A DNA stretch of 64,000 nucleotides. Origin: Chloroflexi bacterium TSY (GTDB taxonomy: Bacteria; Chloroflexota; Anaerolineae; Caldilineales; Caldilineaceae). Location of the stretch: the NCBI GenBank assembly GCA_019217005.1, contig JAHBNG010000004.1, positions 62,001 through 126,000 of the forward strand, written 5' to 3'. The notes under the pieces were generated by a model. That model had not been told where the DNA came from and did no database searches. It worked only from the letters and a program-made list of their open reading frames with translations. The position numbers and the translations under genes are program-made. This document shows positions 45,986 through 54,703 of this stretch, piece after piece (positions within the stretch are counted from its first letter, which is position 1; each line of letters begins with the position of its first letter).

Positions 45986-47619
45986 GGGCTGGTTCAGAAA
46001 TAGGTTGACAAAGAAGAGAGTACGTTAACAAGAGAATAGGTTAGAGAAAGAGGCTCCTGTTCAGGCAAAATAAGGGTGTTCAGACCAAAATAGCCAAAAA
46101 GGAGCCTCTAAATGTCAGAGTATCGAACAGACCCCCTATCATTGTCAACCCGAATCGATCTTGCGTTGGAAATGCTCAACCCGAATCGAGAGTGGGGGAG
46201 AGTGAGCGAACTGTCAACGGCGTACAATGTGTCTCGAACGTGGCTCTATAAGTTGAGAGAGCGGTGAAGCGGCGCTGAAAGCGATCTTGTCGCCAGTGAG
46301 TCCAGGACCGCAGCCGAAAAGCCATGTGATCGAAGTGGATGAGACGTTCATCCGACGAACCATAACGGTGTTGCCGATGCTGCGAGGAAGCGTACGAGAT
46401 ATCCAAAGGGGGTTGGGGTTGCTGCTAGGTGTGGAGCGGTCGGTGGGATTCATCCAAGGGACGCTGGCGGAAGTTGGAGAACTGGCATCGGCGTACAATG
46501 AGAGCATGGTGCCGACGCTGCCGGTGTTGGGGGAAGCGGATGAAATTTTCTGTGGCGACCAACCGTGCCTGACGGTGGTGGACGGAGCATCGTTTGCGCT
46601 GTTGAATATCTCAGCAGCCGATGCCCGAGATGAAACAACATGGGGGTTGAAGTTTCTCGAATTGCTCGAGCGAGGCATCACCTTTGATGACTTGGTGACC
46701 GATGGGGCTTTGGGCATTCAGGCAGGAGCCAAGGCAGCGGGGATGAATGCGCCACACTCCTATGACCTCTTTCACCAAATGCAGAATGGCACCAAAATCA
46801 CCCAACGTCTGGAGAGAGAAATGGACCAGGCCATGACCGACCGTGACGTAGCTTGGCAAGAGTTGGACGAGCAGACTGCTCCTGCACGTCGCCCTGGGCG
46901 ACCACGCAAATGCACAGTGACTCTCGAGGTTGCCGACCAAACGGTGCTGACAGCAGTTGACTTGCACGAGAACTGGACATGGCTTCTCCGAACGGTCCGT
47001 CAGGCACTGGAGCCGATTTCACCGACCGGGCAGCTTGTCAACACAGATGCCGCGCAACAAACCATTCTGGCTGCCACCCAACTTATGATGGAGATGAACC
47101 GCGATGAAATTGCACACTTTGCCACCCAACTGCAGCAGAATCTACCTACATTGCTGGCTCCCCCTCCGCCAGAACCTCTCACCTGAGTACGAAGCCTTCA
47201 TCACACACCTCTGGACTTATCGCCATGACCATCAACTTCCCATTGAACAGCTTTTCCCTCCCTCATTGCAGCCTATGGCTCTTGCCTTCTGGCATGCACT
47301 GGATCGCTTCCATCGGGCTTCTTCTCTAGCTGAATCCTTTCATGCTTGGCTCAGGCCCTTTCTTGCAATCCATCGCTCTTTGCCCGATTGGTTGGCCGCT
47401 CTTTTACAGCTCTTTTGGAATCATCGCACCTTCTCACGTGGCAAACGCTCCGGTCACTCACCCTTAGAACTGGCTACCGATTCCTATGTCCCTTCTTTGG
47501 CTGACGCCCTTGATTCCATTCTTCAGCCTCAACAGCAACTGGCTCTTTAACCTATTCTCTTTTTAACGTGCCCATTTCAATTTTGTAAACCTAACTCATC
47601 CCTTGTTCTGAACCTGCCC
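45986..47619 (+). mobile_element. Insertion sequence, 1,634 bp, 4-bp target duplication TGAC
   Basis: The ends begin GGGCTGGTTCAGAA (left) and, inverted, GGGCAGGTTCAGAA (right). Inner matches continue (GAGAATAGGTTA at 46031-46042 and near 47550-47560). TGAC is duplicated at 45982-45985 and 47620-47623. It carries one transposase gene in three frames. The family is not certain. Confidence 0.88.
46112..47550 (+). pseudogene. Transposase of the 45986-47619 IS, split by two +1 shifts
   Basis: Frame one (46112-46267): MSEYRTDPLSLSTRIDLALE..., a helix-turn-helix region (VSELSTAYNVSRTWLYKLR), ending at CGG TGA. The protein continues one base later as GEAALKAILSPVSPGPQPKS..., with acidic DDE-like positions in VDETFIRR, LTVVDGAS and DLVTDGALGIQ, to 47186. 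A second +1 step near CCCCCT (about 47160-47170) leads into NLSPEYEAFITHLWTYRHD...LQPQQQLAL. It resembles transposases with a DUF6399-like C-terminus (tentative). Both shifts are in the same direction, so programmed frameshifting is possible; decay is simpler. Confidence 0.65.
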
Positions 47620-47654
47620 TGACTGCCATCGATGAATTATTTAATCGTCATTCC

Positions 47655-47975
47655 TTAATTCGCTTCTGAATCCGTACCTCGTCTTTTGCGCACCCTCTGA
47701 CGTCTCATCCCTGACACGCGTTCGATTAACCCCCTTGCCTCCAAATCTAGCTTGACCGTTGTGGTCCACCAACCAGGTGAGGTATTTTCGACTACTTCTA
47801 CTGGTAAATGAGGGACAACAGCTTTGCTCAGCTCCATAAATTCAATCCCATCTTCTGAATCTGGTATCACGGTCAAGAGCGCAGAGCGATAAATATCATA
47901 CGTTTCTTTTGTCACACGGGTGCCTTGCTTCTCAGGATCTGGATGTAATGCTTCAAACATCTCATTCTGGCTCAT
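47655..47975 (-). CDS. Conserved hypothetical protein, DUF6958-like
   Basis: A 106-residue protein. The central part (VTKETYDIYRSALLTVIPD, MELSKAVVPHLP, SPGWWTTTVKLDLEARGLIER) matches a small family that I associate with DUF6958, a winged-helix-like domain. AAGGAG precedes the ATG. It is transcribed away from the PadR regulator, whose operator-like palindrome lies in the shared promoter region, so it is a plausible PadR target (inference). Confidence 0.6.
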   Translation of the reverse strand: MSQNEMFEALHPDPEKQGTRVTKETYDIYRSALLTVIPDSEDGIEFMELSKAVVPHLPVEVVENTSPGWWTTTVKLDLEARGLIERVSGMRRQRVRKRRGTDSEAN

Positions 47976-48013
47976 ACTTGGTCTCCTTTCTATCTAAAAA
48001 CAGAGTCTGTTTT

Positions 48014-48032
48014 ATATGACTATTTGTCATAT
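48014..48032. promoter_or_regulatory. Operator-like palindrome in the divergent region
   Basis: ATATGAC (48014-48020), 5 bases, GTCATAT (48026-48032). It lies between two divergent genes, one of which is a PadR regulator. PadR regulators bind ATGT/ACAT-type dyads near their own promoter, so this is a reasonable candidate operator. Confidence 0.5.
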
Positions 48033-48038
48033 GTTCAA

Positions 48039-48068
48039 TTGTGACATAACTGCTATATACAGTATAAT
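48039..48068 (+). promoter_or_regulatory. Leaderless promoter of the PadR gene
   Basis: -35 TTGTGA (48039-48044), 18-base spacer, -10 TATAAT (48063-48068), then 6 bases to the ATG at 48075. The transcript would begin at or next to the start codon, with no Shine-Dalgarno, the same layout as the response regulator promoter at 16716-16744. Confidence 0.6.
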
Positions 48069-48074
48069 TCCATT

Positions 48075-48638
48075 ATGACAAAGCGATCTCAATCACTATC
48101 GAATACAAGCTATACAATCTTAGGTATCCTTTCTTTTGGTGAGGAACTCTCTGGGTATGAGATTCGTAAATGGGCGGAGAATATCCGTTTTTTTTATTGG
48201 AGTCCCGCCCAATCTCAAATTTATTCTGAACTACAACGTTTGGAAGAGAAAGAGCTCGTCTTTTCCTATGCAGTTCCACAAGAAGGGAAGCCTGATAAGC
48301 GACTCTATGGCATCACCGAATTCGGTATCGCTAAATTTCAGGGATGGCTGTCTGATGAAGAAGTAAATGCTACTGTCATAAAACATTCCGTTGCGCTCAA
48401 GCTTTATTTTGGCCATATGGCAACGCCTGATATATTAACGAATATTTTCCAGCGCTTTATCGCCGAAACCGAGGAGATCCTCGGACAGTTGGGTGTCGTT
48501 CAAGAGTATCTGGAAAACCATCCAAATATGGAGTATCCTGCGTTGGTCGCCGAATGGGGCTATCATTATTACAATGCTGAGTTGACCATGGCAAAAAAGA
48601 TGCTCGCACGCATTGTTGATAATGGAACTGGATCGTAG
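48075..48638 (+). CDS. PadR family transcriptional regulator
   Basis: A 187-residue regulator. The winged helix has SYTILGILSFGEELSGYEIRKWAE, SQIYSELQRLEEKELV (recognition helix region) and KRLYGITEFGIAKFQGWL (wing), followed by a helical C-terminal dimerisation domain (Vir_act_alpha_C-like). PadR proteins usually repress nearby genes in response to phenolics or drugs. It is likely autoregulated through the palindrome upstream. The xpt gene starts 48 bases downstream on the same strand. Confidence 0.92.
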   Translation: MTKRSQSLSNTSYTILGILSFGEELSGYEIRKWAENIRFFYWSPAQSQIYSELQRLEEKELVFSYAVPQEGKPDKRLYGITEFGIAKFQGWLSDEEVNATVIKHSVALKLYFGHMATPDILTNIFQRFIAETEEILGQLGVVQEYLENHPNMEYPALVAEWGYHYYNAELTMAKKMLARIVDNGTGS

Positions 48639-48937
48639 GGAGTTTCGTAAGTATACAGATACCATCAGATAACATATGGGGGAATTGTGAAGGCATTGGT
48701 CGAACGTATTCGAGCTGAGGGACGGAATCTAGGCAATGGCATTCTCAAGGTCGATGGCTTTATCAATCACCAGCTTGATCCAGGTCTGACGATGGAGATG
48801 GGCCGAGAGTTTGTTAGACGATTTGAACTAGCAGGGATTGAGAAGATTACCAAGATTATCACGGCTGAAGTTAGTGGGATCGCTCCTGCATTTGCGACAG
48901 GGGTCATCCTCGACGTGCCTGTGATCTTTGCACGTAA

Positions 48938-50494
48938 CTCGATAGTTGTATTTTGAGCAGGTGCCGGATTTGACAAAGTCAAAATTAAGCAGAGCAGGCC
49001 TGCTGTTTGGCGAAAAGGGTAGCGAAGACCTCTGCAATCTCCTGTCCGTCATTCAAGGCATGATGTGCAGTCAAGATGAGATCTTGAATTAGTGACTGAG
49101 CTTGCTGCCGAGTAGCCTCACCAAGGGATTTGCTGGGCGAGAATTGAGTTTTAGCCAATGATGGTCCCAAACAATCAAGGTGCAAGAGAGAATAAGCCAC
49201 GAAGACCAGAGACCAATGTTTTTTGAAAGGCGTGGGCAGTTCGCATGCAATATTCATCAAGGCCAAGCAGTTGTTTACCATCCTGATAAACCGTCTCGAT
49301 AGGCCAACGAAGCAGGTAAATCGAGAGAATGCGTTTGGCATTACAATCAGTGCGATTGGTCACTAAAACGGCCTAATTGCCTTGCAATTCAGGATTATCA
49401 AAACTAATCACGATGCGTACCTTGCCGATAGAAGGGATACGCACAGTCATGGTAAAGGTATAGTAAGTACGACCATCAATGGTGACAGGTTTGTAGGCAT
49501 TCTGGGGGGATGTAGGGGACCAACTCTTTGACTTTAATATGTGGCCCCTCGAAAGTTATCGGCTGACCGTCTTCATCTCGCAAACGAAAGCTATTTGTCT
49601 CCAGATTGCGATTGCACTTCAAGATGCTGATCCAATCTTTATTCAGACGATCGAGTACAGCTAGAAGATCTGGAGCGAGATACCAACCATCGAAGAGAGC
49701 CCAACCAAAGATAAGGGTTCGTTCAACAGCTTTTTTCAACCAGTTCACTGGCAATGGTTATCTTGGTCTTAAACGCTTCGTCTAGCCCTCGAAAGGCGGG
49801 GTCAGTTAATAGGTGGCTATCCACTCGTTTATGAAAAGCGGTTCGTTCTTTCTTTTTTCTTGGGAATCTCAGTCACTGGGAAATGGTTTTCCACAAATGC
49901 TTCCCAGTCGGTAAACTCTTCGTACCGTCGGTAGATACTTGCATCGACCAGAAAACGAACAGCGCCACTGACATAGTGACTTGTGACTAAGTTATGAGCC
50001 AGTGGATGCTGACCATTGCTATGATTGTAGTGTGTATCGATATACTCGAACAGACTTCCCACGTGTTCACATAGTGTATCGTCAATCGCTAATACCGATT
50101 CTGACTCTGAACGTTGGTATTGTGCTGTCTCTGACTTCATGTAACCTATACGCTCATCATTGAGTTTTTCGGCTCGCCAAGGAGCTTCACTCAAATACCG
50201 TGATATATTCGTCTTATCTGCACTATCTAGAATGCAGCGGGCAATATTTGCCATGCTTTTGTTGTCCAAGACCATCAGACCCGTCAGATAGTTTTCAAAG
50301 TGGCGAAACTGTTTACGATTGGCAAATACTGAACGAAAGGTTTCGCTATGCTCCCTGACCAGTGGCGCTACATTCACTATCGGCAATTGCATCTTGATGG
50401 CTCCTTTTTCGCACTTTTTTCTTGATGCAATCTATTGAGATGACTTTTGTCTCTTTTGTCAAATTTGGAAAATATTCATTTCACAACTATCGAG
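48938..50494 (-). mobile_element. Insertion sequence inside xpt, 7-bp target duplication CACGTAA
   Basis: The terminal inverted repeat CTCGATAGTTGT is at 48938-48949, with a perfect inverse ending at 50494. CACGTAA is duplicated at 48931-48937 and 50495-50501. The length is 1,557 bases and it carries one decayed transposase. The transposase resembles IS4/IS701-group proteins; a 7-base duplication is not what I expect for IS701, so the exact family is open. Confidence 0.88.
48985..50392 (-). pseudogene. IS4/IS701-like transposase, frameshifted
   Basis: N-terminus MQLPIVNVAPLVREHSETF, then HFENYLTGLMVLDNKSMANIA and the first catalytic region LAIDDTLCEHVG. Next come LFDGWYLAPDLLAVLDRL (second Asp region), ILSIYLLRWPIETVYQDGKQLLGL (Glu region, YREK-like) and KHWSLVFVAYSLLHLDCLG. 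The segments fall in different frames, so at least three frameshifts are present. The enzyme is dead, although the terminal repeats and target duplication are still intact. Confidence 0.78.
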
Positions 50495-50869
50495 CACGTA
50501 AGACGCGTCCGATCACATTGGGAGATCACGTCTATCGCGCAGAAGCCATTAGTCGTACAAAAGGGGGAGCAGTTGAACTAAATGTGTCGCCTGAATACCT
50601 GCGTCCTGACGATCGCGTGGTGTTGGTTGATGACTTTTTGGCGCGCGGGAGTACAGCAGGCGCCCTTGCCCAAATTGTCGTAGACAGTGGCGCGACACTA
50701 TGTGGTATTGGATGTGTTGTTGAGAAAGTCTTCGAGGAGGGGCGGCATTATTTGGAGCACTTAGAGGTACCAATCATCAGTTTGGCAGCAATAGTCAGCT
50801 TGGATGGAACCACGATTGATGTGCGGGATCCAGCAGAGGTATTTGCTAATGCTTGAATTTAATAAGCCT

Positions 50870-51712
50870 TCAACGTCCGTCATCAGGATCGGGCAAGATC
50901 TCGATGCTTGTTCCTGGGGCAGAACGGATCTGCCTTGTACGGTTCGCTGTCGAAATTTGTTGAGTGGATTTTGTTTGGCTCTTTTGCTGATGCATTGACC
51001 GCGCTGGAGATGGTGCCGTATTAACCATAAATTTCTCACTTGGTGGTGGACGCCGAAACGCACGTAGTCCCAAAATCGCACCTAATAAAATTAGAAGTAT
51101 TGGCCACCAACGAAAGATACCTCCTTCACTTTCTGCACCAAACGCATCCAGCACAAAGACAAAAATACCAAAAACTACTAAACCGCTGCCAGGAATAAGC
51201 GCCCACCAGTGCTGTTGCGTGCTTCCCAAAATATATAGGCCAAAAAAGACCGCACCCATGCCAGCGAAAAGAATAGCGCCTAATGTTTCGGCCTGAGAAA
51301 TGAAGCTACTGATGGCGATCACGATGGCTAGAACGAGCATAAATCCACCGGGAATAATTGCCCACCAATGATCCGCTCGATTGATCGTATAGATATGAAA
51401 GAATGCCAAGGAGAGTCCAACGAAAAGCAATGCCGCGATCACGCTTGACGCAAATCCTGGAAACGTGCTGCCAATGATCATTGTTGCCAGTGCAAAGAGC
51501 GTCCACGCAGGGATTAAACGCCACCAGTTCTTCTTGGTCGATGCATATGCTCCAAAAAATGTAATACCGATGCCGCCAAGAACCGCTGATAGCAGATATT
51601 GTGCGCCAGGTTCAAATTGGGTTAGAACATCAAAATTAAAAAGTAAAATGAGCACACCCCCGAGGCTTAATCCAACTGCCCAGGCAAGCGTGCTCAGTCG
51701 AGAATCGATCAT
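50870..51712 (-). CDS. Multi-pass membrane protein with internal WW repeats
   Basis: A 280-residue protein with about eight transmembrane helices and a hydrophilic, proline- and glutamine-rich C-terminal tail of about 65 residues. Three internal repeats each end a loop with an aromatic pair before a helix: NWWRLIPAWTLF, HWWAIIPGGFML and HWWALIPGSGLV. I do not recognise the family, and function is unknown. It follows the SH3b protein gene by 13 bases on the same strand, so the two are probably co-expressed envelope proteins. Confidence 0.75.
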   Translation of the reverse strand: MIDSRLSTLAWAVGLSLGGVLILLFNFDVLTQFEPGAQYLLSAVLGGIGITFFGAYASTKKNWWRLIPAWTLFALATMIIGSTFPGFASSVIAALLFVGLSLAFFHIYTINRADHWWAIIPGGFMLVLAIVIAISSFISQAETLGAILFAGMGAVFFGLYILGSTQQHWWALIPGSGLVVFGIFVFVLDAFGAESEGGIFRWWPILLILLGAILGLRAFRRPPPSEKFMVNTAPSPARSMHQQKSQTKSTQQISTANRTRQIRSAPGTSIEILPDPDDGR

Positions 51713-51725
51713 CTTCTTTTCTGGT

Positions 51726-53555
51726 CTAATTCTCTAAAATCGGCAATGCTTCCAAATCAACATTTAGCTCGACGTTCTGCGCAAAAAGCCATGCTTGACT
51801 GCCATCTTCTAAGACAACAGCAATCCACTGTCCACTTTCAATTCGGCCGATTGCTGTCAACTGCGTTCCGTTTGCTAACGTTAGAATTGCAGCTTCCTCC
51901 GTTCCTGGGGAAGGTCTTGCATTTGCTCCTAACAAGCTAACAATTGTAGCCGTCGCACCTTCCGGCGTAGCACTTGTATCCGTCACAGAATCTGTTGGTG
52001 TAATCGGCTCTGTCGTCGTCACCGGAGTTGTTGTTGTCAGATCTGTCGATGGCGCAACCTCCTGCGTAGATGTTAATTCTTCAGTTGGCGCAATAGATTG
52101 TGTTTCGGTGACAGGTGCTGTGTCTGTGAGGGGTTCGGTTGTCGTAACGGTTTCTGTTTGGGTAATGGTTGTGGTTGGTGCGACAGATGTCCCAGGCACT
52201 GGTGGTTCCACAACTGGCAAATCATTCACCTCATCGGTTGTCAAAACAGCCGCCGTAAAGACCCAAGCCACACGACCATCGTCCAACTCAACTTGAAGCC
52301 AAGTCGTATCTGCTGTGCGCCCGATAGCTGGGAGTTCGGTTCCGTTTTCCAAAATAGTGAGAATATCTGAGTCTGTTCCAATCGTTGCGCGCGCATTGAC
52401 ACCGAATGTGTTGGAAACAACGATCAAAGGATTGAGGGGAGGAGCCGGCACTGTATCTGTTACGGGTGCTGTTACAGGATCGATCGCTGTTTCGGCGGCT
52501 GTTGTGGGCGTCGGTTCTAGAGTTGGCGGAACAGGGGTCGGCTCTTCCTGTCCTTCTATAGGCAGATTGTTGAGATCATTACTAGAAATGACAAGCTGTA
52601 AGAATATCCATCCTAAGGTGCCATCTTCTAGTTCAACCTGAATCCATTGACCATCATCAGAACGACTCACTGCACGGTAGCTACGATTGTTGGGCAATAT
52701 TGTGACGATTTCTGCTGTGGCATCAGGTGCGGAGCGGGCGTTCAAACCGGCTGGACTGCTAATTGTTACACGTACATCGAGACCTGGTATTTCCCTACTT
52801 GCTGGAGTATTCACAGCTGCTATTGCTTCAGCACTGCCTGGTTCAGCAACGACAAATTGAGTAGAGACTTCGGCAAATTGTGAAGAGATCCAAGCCAGTG
52901 CTCCCTCTGATGTGCGAACCTGGAGCCAATTTCCCTCGATGGCTGCATCTTCGCGTTCATCTAATACGACCGCTGTTTCGTTCTGCTCGAGTATTCGGAG
53001 AATTTCGCCCGTCAGACTTGGCTCCAGACGTGCATTTACGCCAAACTGATTTGCGATCGTGGCAATACGTTGTTCAACCAGAATAGGCGTTGGTGACGGT
53101 TCTTCTGTAGGAGCTGTTGTAGGTGTTGGTTCGGACGTGTTTGTTGGGACCGGGGGAGTATTTGTCGGATCTTCAATGGGTGGAGGAGCTGCTTCTTCGG
53201 GTGCTGTATTATCAGTGGCTCCTTCTTCGAGCGCAGCACTGGTCGGTGTCGCCTGTGGATCTGGAATGGTTTGTAGAGTGGCAATGTTGGGGCTTAACCG
53301 CGTAATGCCAATCCAGACCATATATGAAACAACTGCTGCCAATGTGATCCCAACCAAAGACGGAAGAATCCAATTGGTGCGCGTTTGAGGTGGGCGTGAA
53401 TAAGTGACGGGTTGCCATTCAGGAACGGCCATGTCCTGTTGCAACCTCCAGCGTTCTGCAAGAGGACGTCCGTCATCGTGCAGTTCCATATATCTGGAGG
53501 AATCCCCTTGATCGTTTTGCAATTGTAAGTCCTCTGAAATTTTGCGCTCCCCCAC
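51726..53555 (-). CDS. Membrane-anchored SH3b-repeat protein
   Basis: A 609-residue protein. An N-terminal cytoplasmic segment of about 80 residues precedes one transmembrane helix (LPSLVGITLAAVVSYMVWIGI). The outer part has four bacterial SH3 (SH3b/SH3_3) domains, recognised by (G/N)xNAR(x)xP starts and WxQVxxxDGxxAW(V/I) ends, separated by Thr/Pro/Glu-rich linkers (TPTTAPTEEPSPTP type). SH3b domains bind peptidoglycan or peptides. A cell-wall or surface role is inferred; no catalytic domain is present. Confidence 0.88.
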   Translation of the reverse strand: MGERKISEDLQLQNDQGDSSRYMELHDDGRPLAERWRLQQDMAVPEWQPVTYSRPPQTRTNWILPSLVGITLAAVVSYMVWIGITRLSPNIATLQTIPDPQATPTSAALEEGATDNTAPEEAAPPPIEDPTNTPPVPTNTSEPTPTTAPTEEPSPTPILVEQRIATIANQFGVNARLEPSLTGEILRILEQNETAVVLDEREDAAIEGNWLQVRTSEGALAWISSQFAEVSTQFVVAEPGSAEAIAAVNTPASREIPGLDVRVTISSPAGLNARSAPDATAEIVTILPNNRSYRAVSRSDDGQWIQVELEDGTLGWIFLQLVISSNDLNNLPIEGQEEPTPVPPTLEPTPTTAAETAIDPVTAPVTDTVPAPPLNPLIVVSNTFGVNARATIGTDSDILTILENGTELPAIGRTADTTWLQVELDDGRVAWVFTAAVLTTDEVNDLPVVEPPVPGTSVAPTTTITQTETVTTTEPLTDTAPVTETQSIAPTEELTSTQEVAPSTDLTTTTPVTTTEPITPTDSVTDTSATPEGATATIVSLLGANARPSPGTEEAAILTLANGTQLTAIGRIESGQWIAVVLEDGSQAWLFAQNVELNVDLEALPILEN

Positions 53556-54031
53556 CGTCTTCCCTCCTTCGTTTCATCCACTTTGAGATTAATGACGAAT
53601 TGCTTAAAAAACCGTTTATGGACTTCTGCTGGCATATACTCGATTACATTCACTAGAATGTTTTGCTGCGAAAGCAATTTTTAGCGATAATATCATATTC
53701 AAATAATACGTTCTTTTCGCAAAGTGGACGTTTGTCATCGTTCACGACTCTAACTGCTTATCCGAAACGTTCTGTGACGGTACATTCTCACTCGAGAAGC
53801 TAGCTGGACTCACAACCACTTTTCGGATAGGTTCTAAGCTGAGCTCTGTATGAAAACATAGTTTGCTATATCTGGTAAAGCTGTAGAAAAAACCATAGTT
53901 TCATCACAACCGCAGCATACTCAGATGGTGACTGGAATGAGTTAATGACTTTACTAACAACCTTACTAATAGCCTTTGTAAATATAGTATACCGTTCTAA
54001 CGCGTTTATGGCAATATAAAATCAAGGTATA
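53556..54031. other. Divergent intergenic region
   Basis: About 475 bases between the SH3b gene (minus) and the Sua5/YrdC gene (plus). It contains family A copy 3 with its long extension (53759 to about 53925). No other supported gene is present. Confidence 0.5.
53759..53829. repeat. 71-bp palindromic repeat, family A copy 3 (extended to ~53925)
   Basis: TATCCGAAACGT (53759-53770) pairs with ACTTTTCGGATA (53818-53829), one mismatch. The following 95 bases (GAGCTCTGTATGAAAACATAG..., CATCACAACCGCAGCATA) match the flanks of copy 2, so this copy shows the uninterrupted longer unit. Confidence 0.8.
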
Positions 54032-54703
54032 ATGACTCTTCCCAGAGAGAAATTAACAGTGGCTGGCCCAAACATTATCCCGATCTCCAAACAGACCGGA
54101 AATCAATATGCAAAAAAACTCTTATCTGAAAACCAGGTTATTGTTGCACCCACTGATACAGTCTATGGATTGATGTGTAGATTTGATCGCTCTGAGGCGA
54201 TTGAATGTCTTTATACAATCAAAAAACGTCCGAAAGAAAAAGCGATTCCCGTTTTGCTGGGCAATATTGAGCAACTTCCTCAAGTTGTACGCATCCCACT
54301 CGCACCCGTCGTGAATCAATTTGTTGAAGAGTTTTGGCCGGGTCCGCTCACTGTAGTTTTGACAGCATCGAGCGGTTTGCCCGCCATTTTGACGGCGGGT
54401 CAATCAAGCGTAGCCGTCCGTATCCCGCAACATTGTGCCCTCCGCCACCTTCTTGACGAGGTTGGACCGCTGGCGGCAACAAGCGCAAACATTAGTGGTC
54501 AGCCAGAGACACATACAGCCGCCGAAGTATCAGCTCAATTGGGTCAATCTGTTCCTCTGATCCTGGATGGAGGTATCAGTTCACCAAATCCAGCCAGTAC
54601 GATCGTTGACTTTTCGACTTTGCAAGAAGGTAAGCCCCGCATTTTACGTCCTGGGTTGCTACAAAGGGAGATCGAGGCATTTTGGGAAAATCTCAAATGC
54701 TAA
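54032..54703 (+). CDS. Sua5/YciO/YrdC threonylcarbamoyl-AMP synthase
   Basis: A 223-residue protein with the YrdC fold: VIVAPTDTVYGLMCRFD, IKKRPKEKAIPVLL (KRP(x)xKP-like nucleotide/threonine loop), FWPGPLTVVLTAS, VAVRIPQH and LAATSANISGQPETHTAAEV. It makes threonylcarbamoyl-AMP for the t6A37 tRNA modification. It lacks the C-terminal Sua5 domain, so it is of the TsaC length. Its stop overlaps the start of the next gene by 7 bases. Confidence 0.92.
   Translation: MTLPREKLTVAGPNIIPISKQTGNQYAKKLLSENQVIVAPTDTVYGLMCRFDRSEAIECLYTIKKRPKEKAIPVLLGNIEQLPQVVRIPLAPVVNQFVEEFWPGPLTVVLTASSGLPAILTAGQSSVAVRIPQHCALRHLLDEVGPLAATSANISGQPETHTAAEVSAQLGQSVPLILDGGISSPNPASTIVDFSTLQEGKPRILRPGLLQREIEAFWENLKC

Larger units (their letters stand above)
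48687..50856 (+). pseudogene. xpt: Xanthine phosphoribosyltransferase gene split by an IS
   Basis: The 5' part (GTG at 48687 to 48937) encodes KALVERIRAEGRNLGNGILKVDGF...TAEVSGIAPAFATGVILDVPVIFAR. The 3' part (50502-50856) encodes KTRPITLGDHVYRAEAISRTKGG...VVLVDDFLARGSTAGAL (the PRPP-binding loop)...VVEKVFEEGRHYL. Removing the IS and one copy of CACGTAA joins them in frame across FAR-KTRP, giving about 201 residues, the usual size of Xpt. Xpt converts xanthine and PRPP to XMP in purine salvage. GGGGGA precedes the GTG. The gene is inactive as it stands. Confidence 0.9.

Noticed and set aside
46265..46267. TGA in the transposase read as a stop of a separate regulatory protein (as in IS elements with two ORFs)
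   Set aside because: The next frame continues the same protein family directly and has no start codon of its own at the junction; a frameshift explains it better.
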